In this document: one piece after another, positions 1 through 7,934 of the stretch
Layout of the letters: every line of letters begins with the position of its first letter
Numbering within the stretch: the stretch's first letter is position 1
Source: CAVQLX01 sp046727715
GTDB lineage: Bacteria; Desulfobacterota; Binatia; DP-6
Assembly: GCA_046727715.1 (NCBI GenBank)
Contig: JBKPDC010000222.1
Location: 1-14,160 of the forward strand
Direction: 5' to 3'
Length of the DNA: 14,160 bases
Program-made: the position numbers and the translations under genes
Notes under the pieces: generated by a model
What the model was told of the DNA's origin: nothing
What the model saw: only the letters and a program-made list of their open reading frames with translations
The model's database searches: none

Positions 1-1189
1 AGCGGCGCCGGAGGCGCGCCGCGATCCGCTCGAAGCCGACCCCGGCGAACGCGAAGACGAACGGCAGCACCGCAACGCGGTAGCGGAGCTTCGCCACGAA
101 GAGCGAGTACCCGACGGCGTAGGCGAGGATGAGGCCCAGGAGCAGCACGGTTCCCGCCCGCCAGCGTCGCCACCCCTCCGGCAGGCCGATCAGGGCGCCG
201 AGGAGCACGGGCGCGAAGGACAGCGCGCTCACCGTGTCCCGAAGCCCCTGCGGAAAGCTCGCCTCCTCCGGCAGCCGGGCGTCCCTACCGTGTTGCTTCG
301 CGCGATACTGCGGGTTGTCCGTCAGGAGTCGCGTGGGGTACAGTTCCCAGAAGTGGGCGAACTCGCGAGCCACGCGCCGCGCCAGCTGGAGCGGCTCCTG
401 CCGGGCTCGCCGCACGATCGCCACTACGAGGCCGTCGCGCTCCACCTCGGCCCTGGGCGCGGGGGCGGCGCCGGTGCCCGCCGTGGCGATCGGCACGACG
501 TCACCGTGGACGCGGTAGTTGCGCACGGTCCACGGGGCCAGGGCGAGGCCGAAGGCGAGCAGCCCGGCGCCGGCGTGCACGAGGCGCCGCCCCGCGGTCG
601 CGCGCAGTGTGCCGCCGATCCACCCGACCACGACCGGCAGCAGGATGAGCGCCACGGGACGGAGCTGGCACATGATCCCGAGGAGCCCACCGGCGGCGCC
701 GCTGAGGACGGGACGGTCGCGGCGCACCGCCTCGACGGCCCCGAGCGCGACCGCCAGCAGCATGAGGCCCCCCACCGCGTCGGGATACAGGAGGGCGCCC
801 GTCACCACGAGCAGCGGGTCGAGCGCGTAGACGAGCGCGGCGATCATCGCGGCGCGAGCCCCGAACAGCCGTTCGGTCAGCAGGAAGGTGAGCGCGACGC
901 CTGTCGCCGCCAGCGTGCCCTGCGCGCAGCGCACGCCGAGCAGTCCCCCCGGCACGAGCGCAGCCAGGGCGGCGAGGACGGCCGGGTAGGCCGGCGGGTG
1001 GACGAACCCGGCGCCGAAGCCCCCGCCGTCCAGCAGGCGGCGGGCCGCATCCAGGTAGACGGTCTCGTCGACGAAGTGGTACGTGCCGCCGAGCGCCAAG
1101 GCGGCGGCGAGGCGCGCGATCAGGCCGAGCGCACACAGCGCGACGAGGGTCCTGGCCCGTGACGGCAGCGCAAGCACCGGACTCGACAT
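1..1189 (-). CDS. GT-C membrane glycosyltransferase, ArnT/PMT (GT39/GT83)-like, C-terminus beyond left edge
   Basis: Reading the minus strand from an ATG at 1189-1187 gives 396 uninterrupted residues running off the left edge. Residues about 14-34 form a hydrophobic N-terminal helix. It is followed by FVDETVY (Asp41-Glu42), which fits the conserved acidic pair in the first extracytoplasmic loop of GT-C enzymes, and then by HPPAYP (64-69), a familiar GT39-type motif. Several leucine/alanine-rich membrane helices follow (about 73-205), then a polar loop (about 220-305) and further helices. The family transfers sugars from polyprenyl-phosphate donors on the outer face of the inner membrane, onto lipid A, lipids or proteins; acceptor and sugar cannot be read here. 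The gene diverges from the GT2 gene, and the two 5' ends overlap by 31 bases if the latter starts at GTG 1159. The family is well supported; the exact subfamily is inferred. Confidence 0.85.
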   Translation of the reverse strand, partial: MSSPVLALPSRARTLVALCALGLIARLAAALALGGTYHFVDETVYLDAARRLLDGGGFGAGFVHPPAYPAVLAALAALVPGGLLGVRCAQGTLAATGVALTFLLTERLFGARAAMIAALVYALDPLLVVTGALLYPDAVGGLMLLAVALGAVEAVRRDRPVLSGAAGGLLGIMCQLRPVALILLPVVVGWIGGTLRATAGRRLVHAGAGLLAFGLALAPWTVRNYRVHGDVVPIATAGTGAAPAPRAEVERDGLVVAIVRRARQEPLQLARRVAREFAHFWELYPTRLLTDNPQYRAKQHGRDARLPEEASFPQGLRDTVSALSFAPVLLGALIGLPEGWRRWRAGTVLLLGLILAYAVGYSLFVAKLRYRVAVLPFVFAFAGVGFERIAARLRRR

Positions 1190-2190
1190 CGAGTGTCGCG
1201 AGAGACAGCCCTCAGGTGACCGTCCTCTCCGTCATCGTACCAGCACATGACGCCGGCAGCCATCTGCCGGACTGCCTGGCGGCGTTGCGGGGCTGCGGCC
1301 CGGCGGGCACCGAGGTCATCGTGGTCGACGACGGCTCGACGGACGAGAGCGCGGCGATCGCCGCCCGGCTGGGGGCGCGCGTCGTGCGCCTGGGGGCGAA
1401 CGCGGGGGCGGCCGCGGCGCGCAACCGGGGGGCGGCCGAGGCTCGGGGCGACATCCTCCTGTTCGTGGACGCCGACGTGGCGGTGGCCCCGGATGCGGTC
1501 GTGCGGGTGCTGCGCGCGTTCGCCGAGGACCCCGGCCTCGGAGCCGTCTTCGGCTCCTACGACAGCCGCCCGCGGGCGCCAGGCCTCGTCTCGCGCTACC
1601 GCAACCTCCTGCACCACTACGTGCATCAGACGGGCAAGACGGAGGCGTTCACCTTCTGGTCCGGCTGCGGCGCCGTACGCCGGCAGGTCTTCGAGGCCGT
1701 CGGCGGCTTCGACGACGACGCTGCCTGGCGCTCGATCGAGGATGTCGAACTCGGGTACCGACTCCGCCGCGCGCACCATCGCATCCGGCTGGACAGGACC
1801 CTCCAGGGCACGCACTTGAAGCGCTGGACGCTCGGCTCGATGATCCGGACCGACGCCCTCTACAGGGCGGCCCCCTGGGCCCGGTTGATGCGTCGTGACG
1901 GGGCGCCGCCGTCCGACCTGAACCTTCGCACCGACCAGCGCCTCAGCGTCGCGCTGGCGGTGGCGGCCGTGGTGAGCCTGCCGCTCGGGCTCGTCGATCC
2001 CACGCTCCTGGCGCCTGCCATGCTGTGCCTGGCGGGCGTTGCCGCCCTCAACCGCCACCTGCTCGCCTTCCTGCATGCGCAGGGCGGCATGGCGTTCGCC
2101 CTGGCATGCTTCCCCCTCCACGTCGTGCACTACTTGTCGGGCGCGGCCGGGTTCGCATACGGGTGGCTCGACGGGCGCCGTGGGGCATGA
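1159..2190 (+). CDS. GT2-family glycosyltransferase with C-terminal membrane segments
   Basis: A 343-residue GT-A fold enzyme that probably adds a sugar from a nucleotide-sugar donor to a lipid-linked glycan at the cytoplasmic membrane. Visible motifs are LSVIVPAHD (23-31), the donor-binding VVDDGST (55-61), the metal-binding FVDAD (102-106, DAD at 104-106), WSGCGAVRR followed by VGGFD (167-185), and the acceptor-side IEDVELGYRL (193-202), where Glu194-Asp195 resembles the ED catalytic-base motif. Residues about 262-338 hold roughly three hydrophobic stretches, so the protein is likely membrane-anchored. The GTG start at 1159 overlaps the divergent gene's start. A second GTG at 1216, just before LSVIVP, would leave 26 bases between the genes and is a reasonable alternative; neither has a strong ribosome site. 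The stop overlaps the next gene's start as ATGA, implying translational coupling. Confidence 0.9.
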   Translation: MTAAQAPDSTSSVARDSPQVTVLSVIVPAHDAGSHLPDCLAALRGCGPAGTEVIVVDDGSTDESAAIAARLGARVVRLGANAGAAAARNRGAAEARGDILLFVDADVAVAPDAVVRVLRAFAEDPGLGAVFGSYDSRPRAPGLVSRYRNLLHHYVHQTGKTEAFTFWSGCGAVRRQVFEAVGGFDDDAAWRSIEDVELGYRLRRAHHRIRLDRTLQGTHLKRWTLGSMIRTDALYRAAPWARLMRRDGAPPSDLNLRTDQRLSVALAVAAVVSLPLGLVDPTLLAPAMLCLAGVAALNRHLLAFLHAQGGMAFALACFPLHVVHYLSGAAGFAYGWLDGRRGA

Positions 2191-3092
2191 GCCGGACGGT
2201 GGACGACACGCCGACCATGTCGGTGATCATCGCGACGACCCAGCCGTGGCCCGAGATCGCGGGCTGCCTCGCGTCGCTGGTCGGGCAAGCACGTGCCACC
2301 GGCGCCGAGGTCATCGTGGCCGATGCGACCGGCCGCGGCCTGCCCGGCGGCGATGCTTTCCCGGAGGTGCGGTGGCTCACCGCGCCCGGCGGCTCAGTCT
2401 TCCAGCTGCGAGCGCTCGCGACCTCGAAGGCGCGGGGCGAGATCGTCGCGGTGACCGAGGACCACTGTCGCGTCGCGCCGGACTGGTGCGAGGCGATCAT
2501 TGCCGCGCACCGCGAGCACCCGGAAGCCGCCGCCATCGGCGGTGTGGTGGAGAACGGCGCCACCCAGGGCGTCGTCGACTGGGCGCACTTCTTCATCGTG
2601 AACGGCCCGTTCATGGCGCCGATCCCGAACGGTCCGTCCGGCAACATCGCACTGCAGGCGAACGTCTCCTACAAGCGGCGCGCCCTGCCCCAAACGTGGC
2701 CGGCGCGCGGCATGATGGAGATGCTCTACAACCGGGAGCTGCGCCGGCGGCGCGAGCGGCTCGTCGCCGACGGCCGCATCGTCGTCGAGCACGTGCAGCC
2801 GGTCGGCATCGGCGGTGCGTGCGCGGCCCACTTCCACAACGGCCGCTCCATCGCCGGTTTCCGGCTCGCGGAGATGTCGGCCGCCGAGCGCCTCGTGCGA
2901 CTAGCGGGCTGCGCCGTCCTGCCGCCGGTGATGCTCTGGCGGACGCTCAACGCGCTCATCGCCAAGCGCCGCCGGCTCGGGCTCGTGGCGGCGAGCGTGC
3001 CGCTCCTCGCCCTCTTCGTGACCTGCCATGCGGCGGGCGAGTTCGCTGGCTACGTGAGCGGGGCGGGCGGGAGCCCTCAGCACCTCCGGTGA
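2187..3092 (+). CDS. GT2-like glycosyltransferase with EDH motif and C-terminal hydrophobic tail
   Basis: This 301-residue protein begins at ATG 2187, which overlaps the upstream TGA. An in-frame ORF continues further 5' but lies inside the preceding gene, so this start is preferred; ATG 2217, just before SVIIATT, is an alternative. The N-terminus MSVIIATTQPWPEIAGCLASL (11-31) is a typical GT2 first strand and helix, followed by EVIVADATG (41-49). At the expected DxD position it has VTEDHC (89-94), so an Asp-His pair may take the metal-binding role. Residues about 210-245 are basic and polar, and about 255-295 hold two hydrophobic stretches suggesting membrane association. It pairs with the upstream GT2 gene and probably acts on the same glycan. 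Its 3' end overlaps the convergent GT4 gene by 16 bases. The GT2 assignment is firm; donor and acceptor are unknown. Confidence 0.85.
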   Translation: MSRTVDDTPTMSVIIATTQPWPEIAGCLASLVGQARATGAEVIVADATGRGLPGGDAFPEVRWLTAPGGSVFQLRALATSKARGEIVAVTEDHCRVAPDWCEAIIAAHREHPEAAAIGGVVENGATQGVVDWAHFFIVNGPFMAPIPNGPSGNIALQANVSYKRRALPQTWPARGMMEMLYNRELRRRRERLVADGRIVVEHVQPVGIGGACAAHFHNGRSIAGFRLAEMSAAERLVRLAGCAVLPPVMLWRTLNALIAKRRRLGLVAASVPLLALFVTCHAAGEFAGYVSGAGGSPQHLR

Positions 3093-4237
3093 GCCCCGCT
3101 GGCGGCGGCCGCCAGCTCTTCGTAGCAGCCGACCATGGCGCGGGCCGTTTCCGCCCAGCGGAAAGCGGCGGCGCGCTCGAGCCCGTGCCGGACACGGGTC
3201 GCGCGCAACGTCTCGTCGCGCAGGAGCCGGGCCATGGCGGCGGCGAGCGCATCGACGTCGCCCGGCGGCACGAGCTCGGCGGCGCCCTCGAGGTTCTCGG
3301 CGAGCGCGGAGGAGCGCGAGGAGACGGTCGGCACCCCGCAGGCCATCGCCTCGAGCGGCGGCAAACCAAAGCCCTCCTCCAGCGAGGGATAGACGCAGAG
3401 CCGCGCGCCCGCATAGAGGAGGGGCAGGTCCTCCTGTCCGACGTAGCCCACGAGGTGGACGCGGTCGCGCAGCTCAGGCGCCGCCAGGCGCGCGAGGAGG
3501 TCATCGTAGCTCCAGCCGAGCCGGCCGGCGAGCACCAGGTGCTCGTCGACCGCGCGCGCGGCGACGAGGCGGCGGTAGCTCTCCACTAGATGGTCGAGGT
3601 TCTTCCGCGGCTCGATGGTGCCGACGTGCAGGATGTAAGGCACGGCGATGCCCAGCCGGCGCGCCACCGCCCGGGCGGCGTCGGCCGGGTGCGGCCGGAA
3701 CTCCTCCCCGACGCCCCACCCGACGACACGGATCCGCCCCTCGGGCACGCCGCTGACGCGCTCGAGGAGGTCCCGCCGCACGTGGTGGGAGGGGACACAC
3801 ACCAGGTCGGCGTGGCGGATGCTGTGCACCACGGCCCGGCGGAACGGGAGGCTGCGGCGGAGCGGGATGTGGCAGTCGGGCAAGGAGAAGAAGGTCATGT
3901 CGTGCACGGTGAGCACGTGCCGCGTCCGGCCGCGCCAGAGCGGCATGATGAACGCCGGGGAGTGGAGGACGTCGAGCGCGAGCGCCGTGGCGACCGCAGG
4001 GAGCAGCGCCTGCTGGAAGGCGAGGCGGAACGGCCGGGGGCGCAGGCAGACCGGCACCAAGCGGAAATTCGGTCCCAAGCTGTCGCCGAACCGAGGCCGA
4101 TCGCCCACGTTGACGAACAGGACGTAGCGGTTGGCGCCATCGAGCCGGCCCAGATGGCGGACCAGGTTCAGCAGGATCTGGTCGACGCCCGTCGCCTGCG
4201 GGAGGAGGGCGGTTAGGTCGATCCCGATCCGGGCCAC
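3077..4237 (-). CDS. GT4-family glycosyltransferase (GT-B fold)
   Basis: A 386-residue retaining glycosyltransferase of normal GT4 length. The N-terminal acceptor domain opens MARIGIDLTALLPQATGVDQ, a form common in mannosyl- and rhamnosyltransferases of O-antigen and capsule clusters. The donor domain begins at about residue 200 with ILHVGTIEPRKN (202-213; Arg211-Lys212 fit the usual phosphate-contacting positions). It carries the E-x7-E motif EEGFGLPPLE (Glu288 and Glu296), followed by AMACGVP. There is no membrane segment, so a cytosolic or peripheral enzyme is likely. The start is GTG with a GGGAG ribosome site (4244-4248) six bases upstream. It converges on the GT2 pair with overlapping 3' ends and diverges from the FAD oxidoreductase across 84 bases, the likely site of both promoters. 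The sugar transferred cannot be deduced. Confidence 0.95.
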   Translation of the reverse strand: MARIGIDLTALLPQATGVDQILLNLVRHLGRLDGANRYVLFVNVGDRPRFGDSLGPNFRLVPVCLRPRPFRLAFQQALLPAVATALALDVLHSPAFIMPLWRGRTRHVLTVHDMTFFSLPDCHIPLRRSLPFRRAVVHSIRHADLVCVPSHHVRRDLLERVSGVPEGRIRVVGWGVGEEFRPHPADAARAVARRLGIAVPYILHVGTIEPRKNLDHLVESYRRLVAARAVDEHLVLAGRLGWSYDDLLARLAAPELRDRVHLVGYVGQEDLPLLYAGARLCVYPSLEEGFGLPPLEAMACGVPTVSSRSSALAENLEGAAELVPPGDVDALAAAMARLLRDETLRATRVRHGLERAAAFRWAETARAMVGCYEELAAAASGAHRRC

Positions 4238-4321
4238 GGCTCACTCCCGCGGACCGCTTTCGAGCGGCGCCACGACCGAGTACGCTCGGGCCGGGGGGAT
4301 CGGTCGCCTGAGCGCCGGAGC

Positions 4322-6097
4322 ATGCCGCATCCCAACGAGCGCGAACGACTCGTGGTCGTCATCGGGGCGGGGCCCGCGGGCCTGGCAGCCGCCCACGCTC
4401 TGGCCGGCGCCGGGCTCCGGCCGATCGTGCTCGAGCGACTCGACCGGGTCGGGGGCCTCGCCCGCACCGACGAGTACCGCGGCTTTCACTTCGATCTTGG
4501 GGGCCACCGCTTCTTCACGAAGGTTCCTGAGGTCCGATCGATGTGGCACGCCATCCTCGGCGACGAGTTCCTTCGCCGCCCGCGGCTGTCGCGTATCTAC
4601 TACAACGGCAAGTTCTTCCGCTACCCGCTGAAACCCTGGAACGCGCTCGCCGGGCTCGGTGTGGGGCAGAGCGTGCTGGTGCTCCTGAGCTACCTCAAGT
4701 GGCAGCTCCGTCCCTACCCCCGCGAGGACACCTTCGAGGAGTGGGTGACGAACCGCTTCGGACGCCGGCTGTTCGAGACGTTCTTCAGGACCTACACGGA
4801 GAAGGTCTGGGGCATCTCCTGCTCGGAGCTGCGGGCCGACTGGGCCGCGCAACGCATCAAGGACCTGTCGCTTCGCGCGGCAGTGGTGAACATGTTCCTC
4901 GGCTCGGGCACGCGCATCAAGACGCTGATCGAGGAGTTCGACTATCCGCGGCGAGGCCCGGGTATGATGTGGCAGGCGGTCCGCGACGCGGTGGAGGGGC
5001 GAGGCGGCACCGTGCGGCTCGGGGCCGAGGTGGTGCGCGTCCGCCGGCGGGGGAGCGCGGTCGAGTCCGTCGTCGTCCGCGACGGGGCCGGCGAGCAGGC
5101 CATCCCGGGGAGCGCGTTCATCTCGAGCATGCCGGTGACCGAGCTCGTCGCGAGGCTTGATCCCCCGCCTCCGGCGGAGGTCACGCGCGCCGCGGCCCGC
5201 CTCGTCTACCGCGACTTCGTGACCGTCTGTCTGATCGTCGACCAGCCCGCGCTCTTCCCCGACAACTGGATCTACGTCCACGACCCGGATGTGAAGGTCG
5301 GCCGCATCCAGAACTACAAGAACTGGAGCCCGGACATGGTGCCGGACCCGATGAAGACGAGCCTCGGCCTCGAGTACTTCTGCAACGACGGCGACGAGCT
5401 CTGGTCGCTGGCCGACGCCGACCTCGTCGAGCTCGCCCGGCGCGAGGTCGCCCGCATCGGCCTCGCCCGGGCCGAGGACGTCGTCGACGGCTGCGTCGTG
5501 CGGGTGCCGAAGGCCTACCCGGTGTACGGGCCCGACTACGCCGAGCACCTCGCCGTGGTACGGCGGTTCGTCGAGGGGCTCGACAACCTGCAGACGATCG
5601 GCCGCAACGGGCTCCACCGCTACAACAACCAGGACCACGCGGTGCTCACGGGCATGCTGGCGGTGCGGAACCTCTTGCACGACGAACGGCACGACCTGTG
5701 GAGCGTCAACACCGACGCGGAGTACCACGAGGAGGTGCGCGAGCCGGAGGCGCTCGACGAGGTGCTGGCTGCTGTGTTCGCGCGGCTCGACCGCGTCGCC
5801 TTCGGGACGGCGGTGGGTGCGCTCGGCGCGGCCGGCCTCTTCGTGGCGAGCGGCATCCTCATCCTCGAAGGCGGCCCGGCGGTGGGCCCGCACCTGGCCC
5901 TCCTCGACCAGTACTTGCCCGGCTACGGCGCGACGTCCGTCGGGGCCGCGCTCGGTCTCGCATATGGCGGCCTGGCGGGCTTCGCGCTCGGCTGGACGTT
6001 CGCGCTACTCCGCAACACAGCGGCGCTCCTCTGGGCGACCCTCTTCCGGCGCCGGCTCGAGGCGCGCTACCTGCGGCGCCTCCTCGATTACGTGTAG
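4322..6097 (+). CDS. FAD-dependent amine-oxidase/UDP-galactopyranose-mutase-like oxidoreductase with membrane tail
   Basis: A 591-residue flavoprotein. The N-terminal Rossmann motif is VVVIGAGPAGLAAAHAL (11-27) with Glu38 at the ribose-binding position, followed by RVGGLART (42-49) and LGGHRFFTK (59-67). This arrangement is typical of the protoporphyrinogen-oxidase/amine-oxidase and UDP-galactopyranose-mutase superfamily members found in polysaccharide clusters. The C-terminal FAD-closing region is near GLDNLQTIGRNGLHRYNNQDH (about 420-440). From residue 494 an extra module of two hydrophobic helices carries GGPAVGPHLALL and QYLPGYG. The next gene encodes a homologue of this module. The catalytic domain may oxidise, reduce or ring-contract a sugar or lipid intermediate; this is inferred from family and context only. 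The start ATG is preceded by a weak GGAG. A poor sigma70-like pair (TTTCGA, 17 bases, TACGCT at 4258-4286) lies upstream and is not convincing. Confidence 0.88.
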   Translation: MPHPNERERLVVVIGAGPAGLAAAHALAGAGLRPIVLERLDRVGGLARTDEYRGFHFDLGGHRFFTKVPEVRSMWHAILGDEFLRRPRLSRIYYNGKFFRYPLKPWNALAGLGVGQSVLVLLSYLKWQLRPYPREDTFEEWVTNRFGRRLFETFFRTYTEKVWGISCSELRADWAAQRIKDLSLRAAVVNMFLGSGTRIKTLIEEFDYPRRGPGMMWQAVRDAVEGRGGTVRLGAEVVRVRRRGSAVESVVVRDGAGEQAIPGSAFISSMPVTELVARLDPPPPAEVTRAAARLVYRDFVTVCLIVDQPALFPDNWIYVHDPDVKVGRIQNYKNWSPDMVPDPMKTSLGLEYFCNDGDELWSLADADLVELARREVARIGLARAEDVVDGCVVRVPKAYPVYGPDYAEHLAVVRRFVEGLDNLQTIGRNGLHRYNNQDHAVLTGMLAVRNLLHDERHDLWSVNTDAEYHEEVREPEALDEVLAAVFARLDRVAFGTAVGALGAAGLFVASGILILEGGPAVGPHLALLDQYLPGYGATSVGAALGLAYGGLAGFALGWTFALLRNTAALLWATLFRRRLEARYLRRLLDYV

Positions 6098-6103
6098 GAG
6101 GAG
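6096..6103 (+). promoter_or_regulatory. Strong Shine-Dalgarno overlapping the upstream stop codon
   Basis: AGGAGGAG overlaps the TAG stop of the FAD oxidoreductase (6095-6097) and lies seven bases before ATG 6111. It fixes the start of the 107-residue membrane protein and indicates that the two genes are translated from one message, probably coupled. Confidence 0.75.
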
Positions 6104-6110
6104 CAAACCC

Positions 6111-6434
6111 ATGCCACCACGGAAGGCGGACCAGATGACCGTGCGGCTCCTGCGACTCGACGCGACGACGCAGGGCCTCGTGGTCGGGACGCTCGCCGCG
6201 CTCGGCGTCTTCGTCGCCACCAACTGGCTCGTCGTCAAGGGCGGGCCGGTCGTCGGCCCCCATCTCGCCTTGCTGGCGCAGTACTTCCCCGGCTACACGG
6301 TGACGTTTGCCGGCAGCCTCGTGGGCGCGGCCTGGGCGTTCGTGTGGGGGTTCGCCGCCGGCTTCTTCGTGGCCACCCTCTACGACCGGCTCGCGGTGCG
6401 CCGCGCCCGCCGCCGGGCGGGCAGCGGTTTGTGA
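6111..6434 (+). CDS. Small membrane protein homologous to the tail of the preceding flavoprotein
   Basis: A 107-residue protein with two hydrophobic helices (about 22-42 and 66-92) and a basic C-terminus (RRARRRAG). Between the helices it carries KGGPVVGPHLALL (43-55) and QYFPGYTVTF (57-66). The same pattern in the same order occurs at residues 494-562 of the upstream protein: GG-P-x-VGPHLALL-x-QY-x-PGY, then small-residue helix positions ending GF-x-x-G. At protein level the shared core is nearly identical, while the DNA differs at many third positions, so the duplication is not recent. I believe similar short proteins of unknown function exist in other bacteria, but I cannot name a family. 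It may be a membrane partner or anchor for the flavoprotein or the flippase. The start is set by the strong ribosome site; ATG 6135 is a weaker alternative. The flippase gene starts 33 bases downstream. Confidence 0.78.
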   Translation: MPPRKADQMTVRLLRLDATTQGLVVGTLAALGVFVATNWLVVKGGPVVGPHLALLAQYFPGYTVTFAGSLVGAAWAFVWGFAAGFFVATLYDRLAVRRARRRAGSGL

Positions 6435-6467
6435 TCCGCCGCCCTGCCAACTACCTTCCCTCGCCCC

Positions 6468-7934
6468 ATGTGGGACCTCCATCGACGCGCAAGGCGGGGC
6501 ATCCGGCTCCTGCTCCTGCGGCAGGCGCTCGTCCAGCTCCTCGCCTTCGCCGCCAGCGTCGTCGTGGCGCGCATGCTCGCGCCGGCCGAGTTCGGGCTCT
6601 TCTGCATTGCGATCTTCGTCGTCAACGCGCTGGCGCTGGTCACGGACTGCGGCATGAAGCCGGCTCTCATCCGGCGCGCCGCCGCGGTGACGGAGCGCCA
6701 GCTCACGACGAGCTTCACCCTGCGCCTCGCCCTCGTCACGCTCGTGATGCTCCTCCTCTGGCTCGCCGCCCCGTCCATCGTGGCGCTCTACCCCGGGGCG
6801 CCGCCCGAGCTCGGGTGGCTCGTCCGCGTCTGCGCGCTAGATCTCTACCTCCGCGCGTGGCGCGCGGTGAGTGAGATCCGGCTCGAGCGCGAGCTGCGCT
6901 ACGAACACTTCGCGGTGATCGACGTGGCCGGGAGCGTCGTCCACCACGCCGTCGCGATCGGTCTCCTCGTCCTCGGCTGGGGGGTGCGGAGCCTCGTGCT
7001 CGCGCTGCTCGTGGCGAGCCTCCTGCGCACGGGGCTGCTCTACCGCGCCCGCCCGTGGCGTGTGCGCCTGGGGCTCGACCCCGCGGCCGCGCGCGAGCTC
7101 GTCCGCGCCGGGCTCCCGCTCCAGGCGAGCCAGGCCGTCAACCAGGCGCAGAACTGGGTGACGCCGACGGTGGTCGGGGTGCTCGCCGGGCCCGAGGCCG
7201 TCGGTCTCCTCAACTGGGCGAGCGGCAACGGGCGCAAGCCCCTCGAGGCCGTCGAGAACGTCGTGCGCGTCTCCCTGCCGCACTTCTCGCGCCTGCAGGA
7301 CGACGAGCGCGAAGTCGAGCGCGTGCTCGCGCGCTACGTGCTCGCCTTCCTCCTCCTCTTCGGGCTCTGGTTCACCGTCCTCGCGGTCGCCGGGCGCGAC
7401 CTCGTCCGGTTCATTTACACGGAGCGCTGGCTGCCCGCGGTACCTGCGCTCGTCCTCTACGCTGCCCACGGCGCGCTGAGCGCCGTGCGCTGGGTCACGA
7501 CGACGGCGCTGGTGGCGCTCGGGCGGGTGCGGGTCGCCGCCCCGGTGACGGTGGTGGCAAGCATGCTCTCGTTCCTCCTGAGCGTCGTGCTCGCGCTCCG
7601 CATCGGCCTCCTCGGCGTGCCGATCGGGCAGCTCCTCGGCGCGCTCCTGGCCGTGCCCTGGCTGCTCTCCTGGGGCTTCCGGCCGCCGGGGCTCGGGCGC
7701 GTGCTCGGGCCCGCGCGCTCGGTTGCCTGCGCGGTCGTGGCGGCGGGCGCGGTCGGAGCGGCCGCCCTCCTGGTTCCGCTCGCGCCCGCGGTGCGCGGGC
7801 TCGTGACCGCGGCCCTCATGACCGTTGCCTACGCGGCCGTTGCGTGGTGGGCCGGGCCCGCGTGGCTGCGTGCGACCGTGCGCGAGGAGCTCATGCTCCG
7901 GGCCCGGCCGCTCGGGGAGTCGGGCCATCCGTGA
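6468..7934 (+). CDS. Wzx-like polysaccharide flippase (MOP superfamily)
   Basis: A 488-residue polytopic membrane protein with at least ten hydrophobic segments, the usual length for the polysaccharide-specific transport family. The N-terminus has FAASVVVARMLAPAEFGLF (about 25-43), matching the characteristic 'ARxLxPxEFG' of O-antigen and lipopolysaccharide flippases. Later family-like stretches are LERELRYEHFAVIDV and IYTERWLPAVPALVLYA. The expected role is to move an undecaprenyl-linked oligosaccharide from the cytoplasmic to the periplasmic face, for glycans made by the neighbouring transferases. No polymerase (Wzy) or chain-length regulator is visible in the window. The ATG start has no clear ribosome site (pyrimidine-rich leader), so it may be translated by coupling to the gene 33 bases upstream. 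It is the last gene of the polysaccharide block; decayed DNA follows. Confidence 0.9.
   Translation: MWDLHRRARRGIRLLLLRQALVQLLAFAASVVVARMLAPAEFGLFCIAIFVVNALALVTDCGMKPALIRRAAAVTERQLTTSFTLRLALVTLVMLLLWLAAPSIVALYPGAPPELGWLVRVCALDLYLRAWRAVSEIRLERELRYEHFAVIDVAGSVVHHAVAIGLLVLGWGVRSLVLALLVASLLRTGLLYRARPWRVRLGLDPAAARELVRAGLPLQASQAVNQAQNWVTPTVVGVLAGPEAVGLLNWASGNGRKPLEAVENVVRVSLPHFSRLQDDEREVERVLARYVLAFLLLFGLWFTVLAVAGRDLVRFIYTERWLPAVPALVLYAAHGALSAVRWVTTTALVALGRVRVAAPVTVVASMLSFLLSVVLALRIGLLGVPIGQLLGALLAVPWLLSWGFRPPGLGRVLGPARSVACAVVAAGAVGAAALLVPLAPAVRGLVTAALMTVAYAAVAWWAGPAWLRATVREELMLRARPLGESGHP

Noticed and set aside
290..1162. Long plus-strand ORF (290 codons) opposite the GT-C gene
   Set aside because: It is rich in Arg, Gly, His and Glu with no motif, while the minus strand shows a coherent membrane glycosyltransferase over the same bases. 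It is an antisense artefact of high GC.
2039..3589. 516-codon plus-strand ORF across the GT2/GT4 boundary
   Set aside because: It spans two real genes in the wrong frames and is dominated by Arg, Ala and Gly.
4258..4286. Sigma70-like TTTCGA, 17 bases, TACGCT before the FAD oxidoreductase
   Set aside because: Only three of six consensus bases match in each box; spacing alone is not enough evidence.
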